Of a stretch of 64,000 nucleotides of DNA, positions 23,694 to 33,710 are shown piece after piece; the first letter of the stretch is position 1; each line of letters starts with the position of its first letter. The DNA comes from Dryomyza anilis (taxonomy: Eukaryota > Arthropoda > Insecta > Diptera > Dryomyzidae). The position numbers and the translations under genes are program-made. The notes beneath the pieces were generated by a model. That model was not told the origin of the DNA, searched no databases, and was given only the letters and a program-made list of their open reading frames with translations. The stretch is from the NCBI GenBank assembly GCA_951804985.1, contig OX638134.1, positions 77,603,679 to 77,667,678 on the forward strand, read 5' to 3'.

Positions 23694-24370
23694 AAGTTAT
23701 GTCTCATTTTGAAGGTAATAGAATTTTCTTTATTACTCTATACAAATTTAATATATTTTTAATTATCATGTAACTATTATAAGCAATTAAAATGTTTAAG
23801 GACATTTTACTAAATGAGAGGTATTTTTATTTTTTTTTTAAATTAAGACTATAATTTTCCTCGTTAAATTCTATATAAAGACAAAAAAATTCTTAAACTA
23901 TATAACTTGACCATCGTAAGAGATATACTAATAATTTTAGGTTCATATCACAATTCTGAACTACCACACCAAATATAAGTCAGTTTTGTCAACTATAATG
24001 AAAAGGCAAATCTGCAATTTTAAAATAACAAAATTTAGTTAAATTATTTTACGTTTTTGGTATATTTCTTATCACTTAAACTCATTTTAAATGACGTGTG
24101 GCAAACTATAAAATAAAATGACATATTTTTAAACATTCTGCCACGAACTTTAATTTCTGATTTTCGGCGAGCTATACTAAGCTTCTGTCTCATAGTTTCT
24201 CATGTTTCCTTCTTTCTATGTTTTCTTACATTAATGTAATGCAAAATCTGAATATGGAATTTTAAAATTGTCAATTTAAGTACCAAAACACAAACTTTGA
24301 GGTGCCGGCGGGTCCGCATTCAGATTTCATTGAATATTCTCTACATCGATTTTCTCATCCAATAGAATCT

Positions 24371-24858
24371 TCTTAGCTGTTGACCTTTTCAATAAAATTT
24401 TGTATTATCTCTCCATCCTACTTTCTCACATGTTTTCTCTTCAAACATCCATATATTAGTGAATCTTATTGTATATTCTTTGGCGTCTTCATCCGTGTTT
24501 CGTTACTTCCTTTCATACACCCTACTATTCATCCCTACAAGGGTTCGATTTTACCTAGTTTCTTCCCACCATTTCACCTTCTGAAATGGTTATTTCATAT
24601 CTCCTTGCCTACGTCCTTAACTGTATAAGTACTCTTTTTGCTGTACTCCTCCAGTATTTCTTTATTCCGTTCCTATTCGTCCTCTTATACGTGTGGTATT
24701 TTGTGCATCCGTTTATCCAATCATTCGTTCTGATGTCTTTTTCATCCATCTTGTATTTCTTGCTTTGTGCTTTCTTAACTCCGTACCTTAGATCTCCTTT
24801 ATCTTTTATTTAAGTCATCTTTCCATACACTTATTCTCTCAAAATGTCCATCTTAAAT
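24371..24858. other. Pyrimidine-rich low-complexity DNA
   Basis: T/C-rich DNA of the same style as 22330-22680. Short frames are compositional. No gene seen. Confidence 0.5.
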
Positions 24859-25062
24859 GTATTTCCTACATCCGAGACATGGACACTTGCCAACACAGAA
24901 GAGCAATCTTTAAGACGATTCAAGAGAAAGATTCTTCGGTCAATCTATAATTTAGATGCAAATATAATGATCTGTATGAGCTTTACGCCGACATTGACAT
25001 AGTCAGGCTCATTAAGATCCAGTACCTCTGCTGGCTTGGTCATGTCGAGCATAAAAAAGATA
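24859..25062 (+). pseudogene. LINE reverse-transcriptase C-terminal remnant, frameshifted
   Basis: Two consecutive plus-strand frames translate to the tail of an insect non-LTR retrotransposon ORF2. From 24859 the frame gives SETWTLANTEEQSLRRFKRK then ILRSIYNLD. From 24966, in another frame, it gives NDLYELYADIDIVRLIKIQ then YLCWLGHVEHKKD. The pattern ETWTL…LRRFxRKxLRxIY…LYELYxDxDIVRxIKxxRLxWxGHV is a hallmark I know from endonuclease/reverse-transcriptase LINE proteins, downstream of the polymerase domain. The frame change lies between about 24945 and 24966. There is no start codon, no catalytic domain and no downstream 3' UTR. It is a dead 5'-truncated or eroded copy. The exact LINE clade cannot be told from 70 residues. 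Confidence 0.8.
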
Positions 25063-25087
25063 TTCAGTGTTGTACACGGTGGTCGTC

Positions 25088-25850
25088 AAGTCAAGATTCG
25101 AACGCGCTCTCGTCTCGAACACAAAAACAAAATCAACCACACTAAAATTCACCACACTAAAATTCACCACACTCAAATTTACCACACTGAAATTCACCAC
25201 ACTAAAATTCACCACACTCAAATTCACCACACTAAAATTCACCACACTAAAATTCACCACACTCAAATTCACTACACTAAAACTCACAACAATAAAATTT
25301 ACCACACTTAAATTTACCACACTAAAAGTCAAGATTCGGACGCCCTCTCGTCTCGAACACAAAAACAAAATCAACCACACTAAAATTCACCACACTAAAA
25401 TTCACCACACTAAAATTCACCACACTAAAATTCACCACACTCAAATTTACCACACTAATATTCACCACACTAAAATTCAACACACTTAAATTTACCACAC
25501 TCAAATTCACCACACTCAAATTCACCACACTAAAACTCACCACACTAAAAACTCCCTACACTAAAATTCACCACACTAAAACTTAACACACTAAAATTCA
25601 CCACACTAAAATTCACCACACTCAAATTTACCACACTAAAATTCACCACACTAAAATTCAACACACTTAAATTTACCACACTCAAATTCACCACACTCAA
25701 ATTCACCACACTAAAACTCACCACACTAACAACTCCCTACACTAAAATTCACCACACTAAACTTAACACACTAAAACTCACCACACCAAAATTCACCTCA
25801 CCTAATCTCACCACACCGAATCTCACCACACTTAAACTTCTGGGAAAAAC
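25088..25850 (+). repeat. 15-bp satellite E (CCACACTAAAATTCA), with two higher-order duplications
   Basis: Tandem 15-bp unit CCACACTAAAATTCA with C/T and A variants. The lead-in GTCAAGATTCG(A/G)ACGC…CTCTCGTCTCGAACACAAAAAC occurs at 25088 and again at 25328, 240 bp apart, inside the array. A second block (CTCAAATTTACCACACTAAT and following) recurs at 25440 and 25621, 181 bp apart. The array begins within about 60 bp of the LINE remnant. A 15-bp period keeps several frames open (Thr-Thr-Leu-Lys-Phe repeats, or Val-Val-Asn-Phe-Ser on the other strand); these are artefacts. Confidence 0.95.
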
Positions 25851-25930
25851 TCTAAGGGGAAGAATTCTACGGGGGAACAGTATGAGAAAGAACTGTCTAT
25901 GAGAAAAGTTGTTTTAGCGGAAAATTAGTT
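25851..25930 (+). repeat. Short block of minisatellite D
   Basis: GGAAAAACTCTAAGGGGAAG, GAATTCTACGGGGGAAC and GAAAAGTTGTTTTAGCGG follow the CCACACT array directly. The last word matches, inverted, CTACCAAAACAACTTTTC at about 29326-29343, so this satellite E + D junction also exists in the opposite orientation at 29.3 kb. Confidence 0.75.
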
Positions 25931-26040
25931 TTGTTTTGGTTACTACATTTATAAAACCAATAAAAAACGTCCACAGCGAAGCACGGGTCCCTGATATAAA
26001 TAATAAATTTTTTTTTTATATTAATAAAATTGCTCCATAT

Positions 26041-26088
26041 CCTTGCATTCAGAAAATTTTGCACGAGTCGTGCACGGGTCCAGCTAGT
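26041..26088 (+). mobile_element. Candidate Helitron-like 3' terminus
   Basis: The palindromic stem TGCACGAGTCGTGCA (26060-26074) is followed 9 nt later by CTAGT (26084-26088). A short hairpin about 10 nt upstream of CTRR(T) is the known 3' signature of Helitrons. A related phrase, GAAGCACGGGTCC, lies upstream at about 25978. The 5' end and any Rep/helicase are not visible, so the element length is unknown and a chance match is possible. Confidence 0.4.
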
Positions 26089-26950
26089 CCTATAATATAT
26101 CTATAATTTGACATTTGTTATTGGTCATATTATATGTATGCCCTTGAATCTGTTTTTTCGTACGCCATTTGCTTTATGGATACTTTTCATTCTGTTGCAT
26201 TTCTAGCTTGACTTTACTTTGAATACTTTATTACAGTCCAATTCTTTATTTTATATAATAGTACTTCCCTGCATCTGGTCTTCCGTGCGTCCTTCCTTTT
26301 GGAGAAGTCTTTGTGGTATGCTTCCATCCTTACATGAATTCACAGGGATCAATTCATCTATTCTTCCGATCATATAACAATATATTTTACTCCGTTCTTG
26401 GCGCCTCTATATTGTATTCATCTTTAATTCCTTCATTCCTTTCGGTCCCATCATTCAGCTTTTCTTTGCATTGCTTTTTATTCTGTGTGTTTATCGTTTT
26501 GTCCATCTTCGTGCTTATATACGTTCCATTTTATACCATATGTCTTTATATGTTAATTCTTCGATAAGTTTATTTCTCCCTTCTTCTTCTTTGAGTATGC
26601 TTGTTCTTCCCTATAAATTCGAATTCTGCTTTCGTATTAAACGTCCTTCTTTTTTACTTTCTAATCTTAGGCACTTCGTTCCACTTACTTCATTACTATT
26701 AGAAACCTATGCATTAGCATGCATACGTAACATTATGGGTCCTTTTAGATCATATTATACAAATTTAGTTCTTCCCACCATGGATTCTATCTTCCCATTT
26801 ATGCATCCTTCCTTGACATATCCTCTTCTGCTATCATGCATTCGTCTGTTCGTCCTTCTGTTCACTTCACTATGAGTTCATCTCTCCATGCGTAGATCCT
26901 TCCCTTGAATCATTTCTGAATTCCTCTGTATATATGTCCTATCATGTGTG
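26089..26950. other. Pyrimidine-rich low-complexity DNA
   Basis: T/C-rich with TTCGTCC, CTTCCTT and CATTCGTC words. Frames at 26313-26567 and 26471-26875 are compositional (Ser, Phe, Leu, Tyr). The style matches 22330-22680 and 24380-24860, so the three blocks may derive from one decayed array interrupted by insertions. Confidence 0.5.
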
Positions 26951-28630
26951 CTGTCTGCCTATCTGTCCATCAGTCGTTTGCGCTTAATTTATTAGTCAAT
27001 TCACACAATTATTTGTTAAATTTTTAAACTGTTAAATATTCAGCATTCGGCGCGCTGTCAAAACAGCAACAAAAATAATGATTTACAGCCGCAGTCAGAC
27101 AGTTAAATGGACAGACAGTGGAAACAACAATAATAATCATAAAACTGACAGCAAGAATAAGCATAAGAATTGTCAACGTTGATGCATCTTGACAAAAAGT
27201 GAACCAAAAAAAAAAAAAACCAAAGCACGCCGTATAAACTGTGAGAGTTCAGTGGGTGACAAATGATGGAATTATAGGTGGGGGGCTTTTGTAGCAAAAT
27301 GACCAACCAACGCCCGTCCGTCCGTCCGTCCATCCGCCCTCACTCAACGAAAACTGCAAAACTGACAACGAGCTACGCTTGACAGCGCGATCATCAGCCG
27401 AATAAACATGCGACGGAGTGACAAAAACAAATAGTGCAACCAGACAGTGTGATAACAAATGAGACAGATAGAGAATGGCAGCCTAAACAAGAGAGATGAT
27501 TGAATGATGAGAGGCGAGAAACTTTAAGAGGGGGAGGACGACTTTTAAATGTGAGAGACTTTAATACAGTAGTCGTACAGACGAGAGACGTTAAGACGAG
27601 AGACTAAATGTTGACAACGACGAGACATGTCGCAAATTTATGTCATTTAAATGTGTCAAAATTGATTAAGAAATGCGCGCTGAGTTGTCAGCAAGAGATT
27701 TTTCGTGATAAATGTGCAAATTGAGGAGGTTGCTGGAGATTTTGAACATGATTTTCGAGATTGGAAAGAGTTAACGTGGAAGCTTAATGGATGGAGTAAT
27801 CAGAGTGAAAGTGGAAGAGCAAGATATATAGATAGGTGTGAAATTGAATGGATTATGTTAATGTTTAAAAGTAGTAAAAATTAATAATTTATTAAGAAAT
27901 AATTGGAGGAAAATATAATGCAAATATAATATATTGTATCAATTGACAAAAATGTTATAAATTATTAAAAAAAAAAATGTAAAACAACATCATATATTTT
28001 ATATGTCTAATAAATAATTATTTAATTAATATTTTGAATATTATTTACAAATAACTCAATTGCCTTCCAATCAAATAATGCTAACGAGCAACAATTAAAC
28101 TCACAAATTAAGTTATTAGCCTGTAGAAACAAAACAAAAAACTAAATTCATTAAATTCATTATTTGAGTCTGACAATAACACACAAAAACAAAAATAAAT
28201 AAAAATTGAATTAGTAAACAAAAGAAAAAAAGGTGTACAACAAAAAAAAATGCACAATCATTAATTTATAAAACACATCTAAATAAAGTTAATGTCAGTG
28301 ACGGCTAAAATTAATTATTGTGCACAATACTGACAGCGAGACGACATTTGGTGTGAGAATGAATGAGACAGCTTTAGGGGTTATATTCGGAGGTTAAGAG
28401 ACGAGGTTAATACGTACATTAAAAGGCTGTTTGGAGCAGGATAAAACAGTTGTAGGTTAAATCGAATAAGCACAAAACAAAGTACCGAAATAGAAAATGC
28501 AGAAAATGCTTCGCTTTATTTAGAAAATAAAATGGAATGAAAAAACTTTGTAGTATAGAAAATTATTAAAAAAAACAAAACTTATTCCATGTTGTGCAGA
28601 TATACAAGACTTATTAGATTTATATATGTA
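26951..28630. other. Unique island, GACAG- and GAGAG-rich
   Basis: 27040-27480 has GACAGACAG, CCGTCCGTCCGTCC (27317-27331) and CAACAA words. 27470-27610 repeats GAGAGACTTTA / GAGAGACGTTAAGACGAGAG. The rest is AT-rich unique DNA. GAGAG words can bind GAGA-factor-type proteins in flies, but here that is only a possibility. No gene recognised. Confidence 0.45.
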
Positions 28631-28970
28631 AAGGGTTTTTTTTTAACAGGGACGCTACAAAAGTAGAGCGAAAGGGACAGCAAACGACGCCATATTTCTT
28701 GCCACTCTTTTGACATTTCTCTTCTTCATGATGGAAAGATTTACGAATTTGAACTTCGGTAGTAAATTTTAATAATTTCGACTCGTTGTTGGTGTATCTT
28801 TCATGATGTATCTTTCCATCATGAAATGTCAAACCTTACTGAAGAGAAATGTCAAAAGAGCGACAAGAAATATGGCGTCGTTTGCTGTCCCTGTCGCTCT
28901 ACTTTTGTAGCGTCCCTTTTGAAAAACCCTTGAAAAAAACTTTTGTTGCGCTCTTATTGAAAAACACTTT
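28631..28970. mobile_element. Foldback element F, copy 1 (spacer inverted)
   Basis: Arms 28631-28724 and about 28842-28931 are long inverted repeats containing GGGACGCTACAAAAGTAGAG, GGGACAGCAAACGACG and TATTTCTTGC…CTCTTTTGACATTTCTC. A further shortened arm copy (CTTTTGTTGCGCTCTTATTG) follows to about 28970. The central segment carries TTCGGTAGTAAATTTTAATA, which in copy 2 (40314-40653) is in the opposite orientation although the outer flanks match in the same orientation. The left arm has lost about 18 bp (AGTAAGGTTTGCCATTTT in copy 2). No protein. Confidence 0.88.
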
Positions 28971-28979
28971 AATAACCAA

Positions 28980-30150
28980 AAAAATAAAATTTAAAAAAAA
29001 AATCTCCTCCAATTTTGCCAGAATCAATTCTAAACCGATTTCTTTTCTGCATAATTCTTTTCTAGACTATTTTATACTAGATAATTATTTCACGAATCAA
29101 TTATAACTCTTCATTTCTACTGCACATTTGTTGTATTTAAGAATTTCATTTTATTTGTAACGCAGTGGTAAGTTTTTTTGTGGTGAGTTAAGGTGTGGTG
29201 AGGTTTATGTAAGGTGAGTTTTTGTATAGTGAATGTAGGTGTGGTGAGTTTAGGAGTGGTGAGTTAAGTGGTGGTGAGTTTTGGTTTGGTGAGTTTCGAT
29301 TTAGTGAATTCGGAAAATAATAATCTCTACCAAAACAACTTTTCTAAAAAACAATTCATCCTCGGACAATTCTTATTCGAACTATTCTTCCCCAAACAAA
29401 TCTTTTCCGGGAGCATTAACCCAGAGAGAATTCTCATTCCGAATATTTTCTGGATAATTCTATTCCAGACATTGTTTTACTAGATAATTATTCCTCGAGA
29501 CAATTATTACCTTTTTATTTGTTAGCACATTTATTGTATTTTAATTTTCATTGTATCGCAGCGGTAAATTTTTTGTGGTAAGTTTAGTTGTGGTGAATTA
29601 CGGTGTGGTGAGTTATAGGTATGGTGAGTTTAGGTGTGGTGAGTTGTTGATGTGTTGATTTTTAGGTGTGGTGATTTGTAGATGTGGTGTTTTTCGGTAT
29701 GGTGAATTCAGGTATGGTAAGTTTAAGAGTGATGAGTTTGGGTGTTGTGAGTTTCGTTTTGGTGAATATGGTGAATAATCTCTCCCAAATCAAATATTCG
29801 CAAAGACAATTCATCAACATACAATTCGTTCCGGAAATATTCTTCTCCATCATATATTTTAAATGTTCTCTGAGAGTATTGTCGCAGTGACAATTCTTTC
29901 TATTCTGAATAATTCTATTCTTCACAATTATAATATAACCTCTTCATTTGTACAGCATATTTATTGTATTTCACATTTTTATTTTCTTTGCACCGCAGTG
30001 GTAAGTTTTAGTGGTGAGTTTTATGCTGTGAGTTCAGGTGTGTTGAGTTTTAGGTGTGGTAAGTTTCGGTATGGTGAATACAGGTGTGGTGAGTTTCAGT
30101 GTGTTGAGTTCAAGTGTGGTGAATTTCGGTGTGGTGAGTATAAACATTTT
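28980..30150 (-). repeat. Composite modules of satellites E and D, minus orientation
   Basis: Alternating blocks of GGTGTGGTGAGTTTT units (reverse complement of satellite E: 29165-29300, 29575-29775, 30000-30145) and AATTCTTCCCGGACAAT-type units (reverse complement of minisatellite D: about 28985-29105, 29325-29510, 29785-29925). A non-repetitive linker containing TTCATTT…CACATTT.TTGTATTT…CGCAG.GGTAAGTTTT precedes each E block, at about 29108, 29510 and 29941, so the composite module repeats every 400-430 bp. A fourth linker plus E block lies at 30758-30900. Confidence 0.85.
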
Positions 30151-30757
30151 TGGGCATTTTTAATTACAACCTTGTGTGAAATTTAATTGATATCACTGTA
30201 ATAACTGTCAATATACAGCATCTTAAAATTGTGACGCTTGCATGGGTGATGCGAAAAATGTTAGTCAATTCACCAATAATTTTACTAAAAAAAATATATA
30301 TATATGAAGATGAATTCGCACTAGTCAAATAAACAAACAAAAAACAAGTTTACTTAATTTCGGCGGCACAAACAAATCTATGAAAGTGCTCAACCGAAAA
30401 ATGTTGACAAGGATAAATTATGTGGCGGATAAAATGTAGATTTTGCATTTAATAAAAAAGTGCATTAATTAAATGCCAATTAAAAACACAGCACACCGCT
30501 ATACGTGTCCGACATGATTGATTAATCAAGTAAAAGTGTAGTTTAATTTTTTTTCCATCACTAATGTCGTTTAGTAGATTTGAATATTTTAAATCAAAAC
30601 AAGTTGCAGACCATATGGTGAACAGTATAGAACAGGGGCGAACTGGGACATTTAATAAATTTTAAAGAATTATAAATAGATTATTCTTAAAATTATAAAA
30701 TTAAATAAATCTAACAGAATTCGTAAAATTTACTGAAATTACTAATATCAAAGTTTT
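30151..30757. other. Unique AT-rich DNA
   Basis: No gene, tandem period or inverted repeat noted apart from a short (TA)n near 30293-30302. Confidence 0.45.
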
Positions 30758-30900
30758 TACAGCACATTCACATTTTAATTTTGTTTTTGGTTTCAGAGTG
30801 TTAAGTTTTTGTGGTGAGTTCAGGTGTGGTGAATTCAGGTGTGGTGAATTCAGCTGTGGTGAGTTTTAAGTGTGGTGAGTTTTGGTATGGTGAATTCAAG
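30758..30900 (-). repeat. Isolated fourth E module
   Basis: Linker remnant (CAGCACATTCACATTTTAAT) followed by about seven GTGGTGAATTCAGGT units of satellite E in minus orientation, without a D block. Confidence 0.8.
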
Positions 30901-30929
30901 AAACTATTATTTTGAGTATTTTAGCATAA

Positions 30930-31290
30930 AGCAAAGTGAGGTTGATTATGAAAAAAAGTTCGATTCGGCCCGTAAAATACTACCACATATTTTTTGATAT
31001 ATGCGGTATATGTGCAAAAATGGACAGAAAGCAGGGCAATGATCAACCGATTATGCCTATTTTCAATAACCGACTGCGTAAATATATAAATAATCTATGT
31101 TCTGAGTTTTATTAATAAAGCTCTACTTGTTTTCCTGCAATCGTGATCTCAACAGACATACAGAATTACAGACAGACATACGGATAATACTAAATCGTCG
31201 TTGATGAAAAATATACGTACTTTATGGTGTCGATACGCCTCGTTTTGGATGTTACAAATGGGTATGTAAATTGAATATACAATTCCACAT
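30930..31290 (-). mobile_element. Possible diverged DINE-like relative
   Basis: 31155-31265 reads ACAGACATACAG, CAGACAGACATACGG, then AAAATATACGTACTTTATGG and TCGATACGCCTCGTTTTGG with TGTTACAAATGGGTAT. The order (GACA run, ATATAC word, …ACGCC…, TGTTACA, GGGTAT) parallels the core of the elements at 6532 and 38630, but identity is low. Boundaries are guesses. Confidence 0.35.
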
Positions 31291-32760
31291 TTGGGGGAGG
31301 TTAAAAAATGCCATTGGCTGTATGTGAATGATCGATATATAAAACTAAATTGATTTGAATCACCTTTGGAAGTAAAAAGTAAAGCTTTGGAAAAATATAT
31401 CGTCGATAATCGAAATAACATTTTTTAGACCTTTTTCTTGTGGTATGTACTAATCGAAAATCTCGTTAAAATTTGTTCATGCCAGACCGCCCCTGGCGTA
31501 GAAATTGCGCGGGTTGCTACGGCGATGACTGCACTCCGCAAATAGTATGGACACTAGTTGCTGCTCCTACGTTTTTTTTTGTACAAATCTTTTATTTATT
31601 TTCATTATTTAAAAAAGTTTTTTTTTTCACATTTTTATAATTTATTTTGTTGCAAATATTACCTGAAATAAGCTGTTTATGGCTTTTTAAAGAGCAATTT
31701 GTCAAAATCTTGTTGTTGATATCGTAAATTATTTATTTTTTTAATATTATGCGCATTATTATTAATGCATTGTTGTTGTTTATTGTTGACTGTTTAAACG
31801 AACAATGGCAGAAAAATTATTCTTTTGTTATTTTAACAGTTTTTCAGTTGTCAAATTTATTAATTAGATCTGTCAAAGCCGAGCTCATTAGCATGGCGAT
31901 CGCATTACTTAAAAGGCGATTTTTTCCATTTTGTTTTTTTTTTTTTCATTTAAAAATTTGCTGTCTTTGTTCCGTATAAAAACGACGTAAACAACATCGT
32001 CCGACGTGGTCTAAGTCTATGCAGTCGGTAGGTCGGTCATGTGAGTTGTCTGTCAGACGGTCGTACCAACCAACTGTCAGTTGGTCTGTCATGTCATGTG
32101 CGTCGCTCTGACAATTGCTATTGTTCGCGTTGTCAAAGTTTCTTCAAATTAGTCGCCATTTAAAAAATTTATTCAATTGTTTAGCACGCAATGTATTTAT
32201 TTCAGTTTCACTCTTTAAATACAATTGTAAATATTTATTTATTTGAATTTTACCTCATTAAAATGTATAACTTTTTTTTTGTTTTTTTTTTTTCGTATTA
32301 TTTTTGTCTAAATGTCGCCATAATTTAGACGTTTTTACGTATTTCGTGTGCGCGAACTTTTGACCTTAAGCAAATGTCTGCGTTTTTGTTACTACTTAAC
32401 AAAAAACTTTTTTTTATTACGTGGGTATTTTACAAAATCAAAAAAAAAAAAAAGAAAAATCTATCTGTACAACTAATGATACAGTTTGGTTATAGCTATT
32501 GTTTGTCATTGAAAAAAATAAAAAATAAAATATATGTGAAAAAAATATCTACAAAATGCGCACCATATTTGAACTCTCGAAACAGAGCTCTACAATACGT
32601 AGATACTAATTTGTTATTGTGTACTTTTCGAATAACAACAAAATTATCTCCACGAAATTGCGTGTTTTTTTTGTAGTCACATCTATATATCTCTCTATTA
32701 TAGCTTTACAATAACTTATTTATATAAGTCGCCATTATTACATTAAAATATTGTAAAACC
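31291..32760. other. Unique DNA
   Basis: AT-rich with a less AT-biased part at 31985-32145 (GTCGGTAGGTCGGTC, GTTGTCTGTCAGACGG, CAACTGTCAGTTGG). Frames at 31149-31421, 31749-31979 and 32374-32676 have no recognisable domain. No RNA gene seen. Confidence 0.4.
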
Positions 32761-33394
32761 TATTTTTAAATATTTGAAAAATTCGATTTTTTGTGGACAT
32801 TATGAATTTTTGTTATATTACGAATTTTTCTATAAATTACGAATTTTTCTAAATACTACGAATTTTTATAAACATTGTGCATTTTTGTGAAAATTGCAAA
32901 ATTACCTATTACATTTGTGAAGATTACCTAACATTTTTTGTGAAAATTAAAATGTGTTGTGTATTTTGCAATTTATAATAATAATAATATAATATAAAAA
33001 TTTTTGTGAAACTAAAAAAAAATTTTGAAAATTATAAATTATAGTGGAAATTATGAATTTTAGTGAAAATTATAAAGAAAAAAGAAAATTATGATTTTTT
33101 TGTTTAAAAATATAAATTTTTGTGAAAATTATTATTTTTTTTTTTGTGAAAATTACAATTTTTTTTGAATATTGTGGATATTTTGTGAAAATGACAAATT
33201 TTTGTAAAAATTACAAATGTTTGTGAAAATTATTTTTTTTTGTAAAAATTCGCGAAATTTATAAATTTTGTGAAAATTACAAATAAAATCAGTAATTTCA
33301 TTGTGAACATAATTGTATTTTGGAAAAATTATTAAATGTTGTAAAAATTATGATATTTTGTAAAAATTATGAAATTTTGTAAAAATTAATTGTT
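32761..33394 (+). repeat. Diverged 19-bp satellite A', left part
   Basis: Degenerate units on the theme AAATTTTTGTGAAAATTAC, with variable T-runs. Relation to satellite A is given under the right part. Confidence 0.75.
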
Positions 33395-33710
33395 TTTGTT
33401 TTACGACCTCTTTTGATTATTTTAAGATATTGTCTTAACGTGCCCAAGGTCCAGTCGGTACAAATTGGGTGTTTTGTACCGACAAATAAAACAACAAACA
33501 ATTGGCAAAATGCATTGAGTGGCAGATCGTACAGCTGTTTCAGAGACAGCCAAGCCCCTTCATCAGCGATCTTTCTCTGCAGATTCTACATTTCAAGTCG
33601 CCTAAGTTTTCCTTCTCCAACAAACACAATAAGAATTATGTGCATTGAAGAAAGAACCAAAAGCAAAAATGTAAAAACTGCATCAACCCAAGATTTTGCC
33701 AAAGTTGTTG
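33395..33710. other. Unique ~315-bp segment inside the diverged satellite
   Basis: A non-repetitive, less AT-rich piece interrupts the array. It contains an 11-bp perfect hairpin (GTCGGTACAAA at 33454-33464 and its complement at 33473-33483, 8-nt loop) and the words GTGGCAGATCG and GAGACAGCCAAGCCCC. A plus-strand frame (33413-33760) spans it without a recognised domain. It may be an insertion or captured unique DNA; no target duplication or termini could be defined. Confidence 0.45.

Larger units (their letters stand above)
22736..24370. mobile_element. Inverted-repeat-bounded segment (~1.6 kb)
   Basis: A ~58-bp end at 22736-22793 (CTCTATTGTATGAAAAAATC, ATGTAGAGAATTTTC, CATCTGAATATGAGGCC) has a diverged reverse-complement partner at 24311-24370. 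The enclosed DNA holds a foldback (22951-23443) and a small MITE (23474-23693) and has no coding frame. It could be a non-autonomous DNA transposon into which others jumped, or simply two inverted copies of a short dispersed repeat. Confidence 0.5.

Noticed and set aside
25012..25543. Long frames on both strands in the CCACACT array
   Set aside because: A 15-bp period keeps frames open; the peptides are pentamer repeats (TTLKF, VVNFS).
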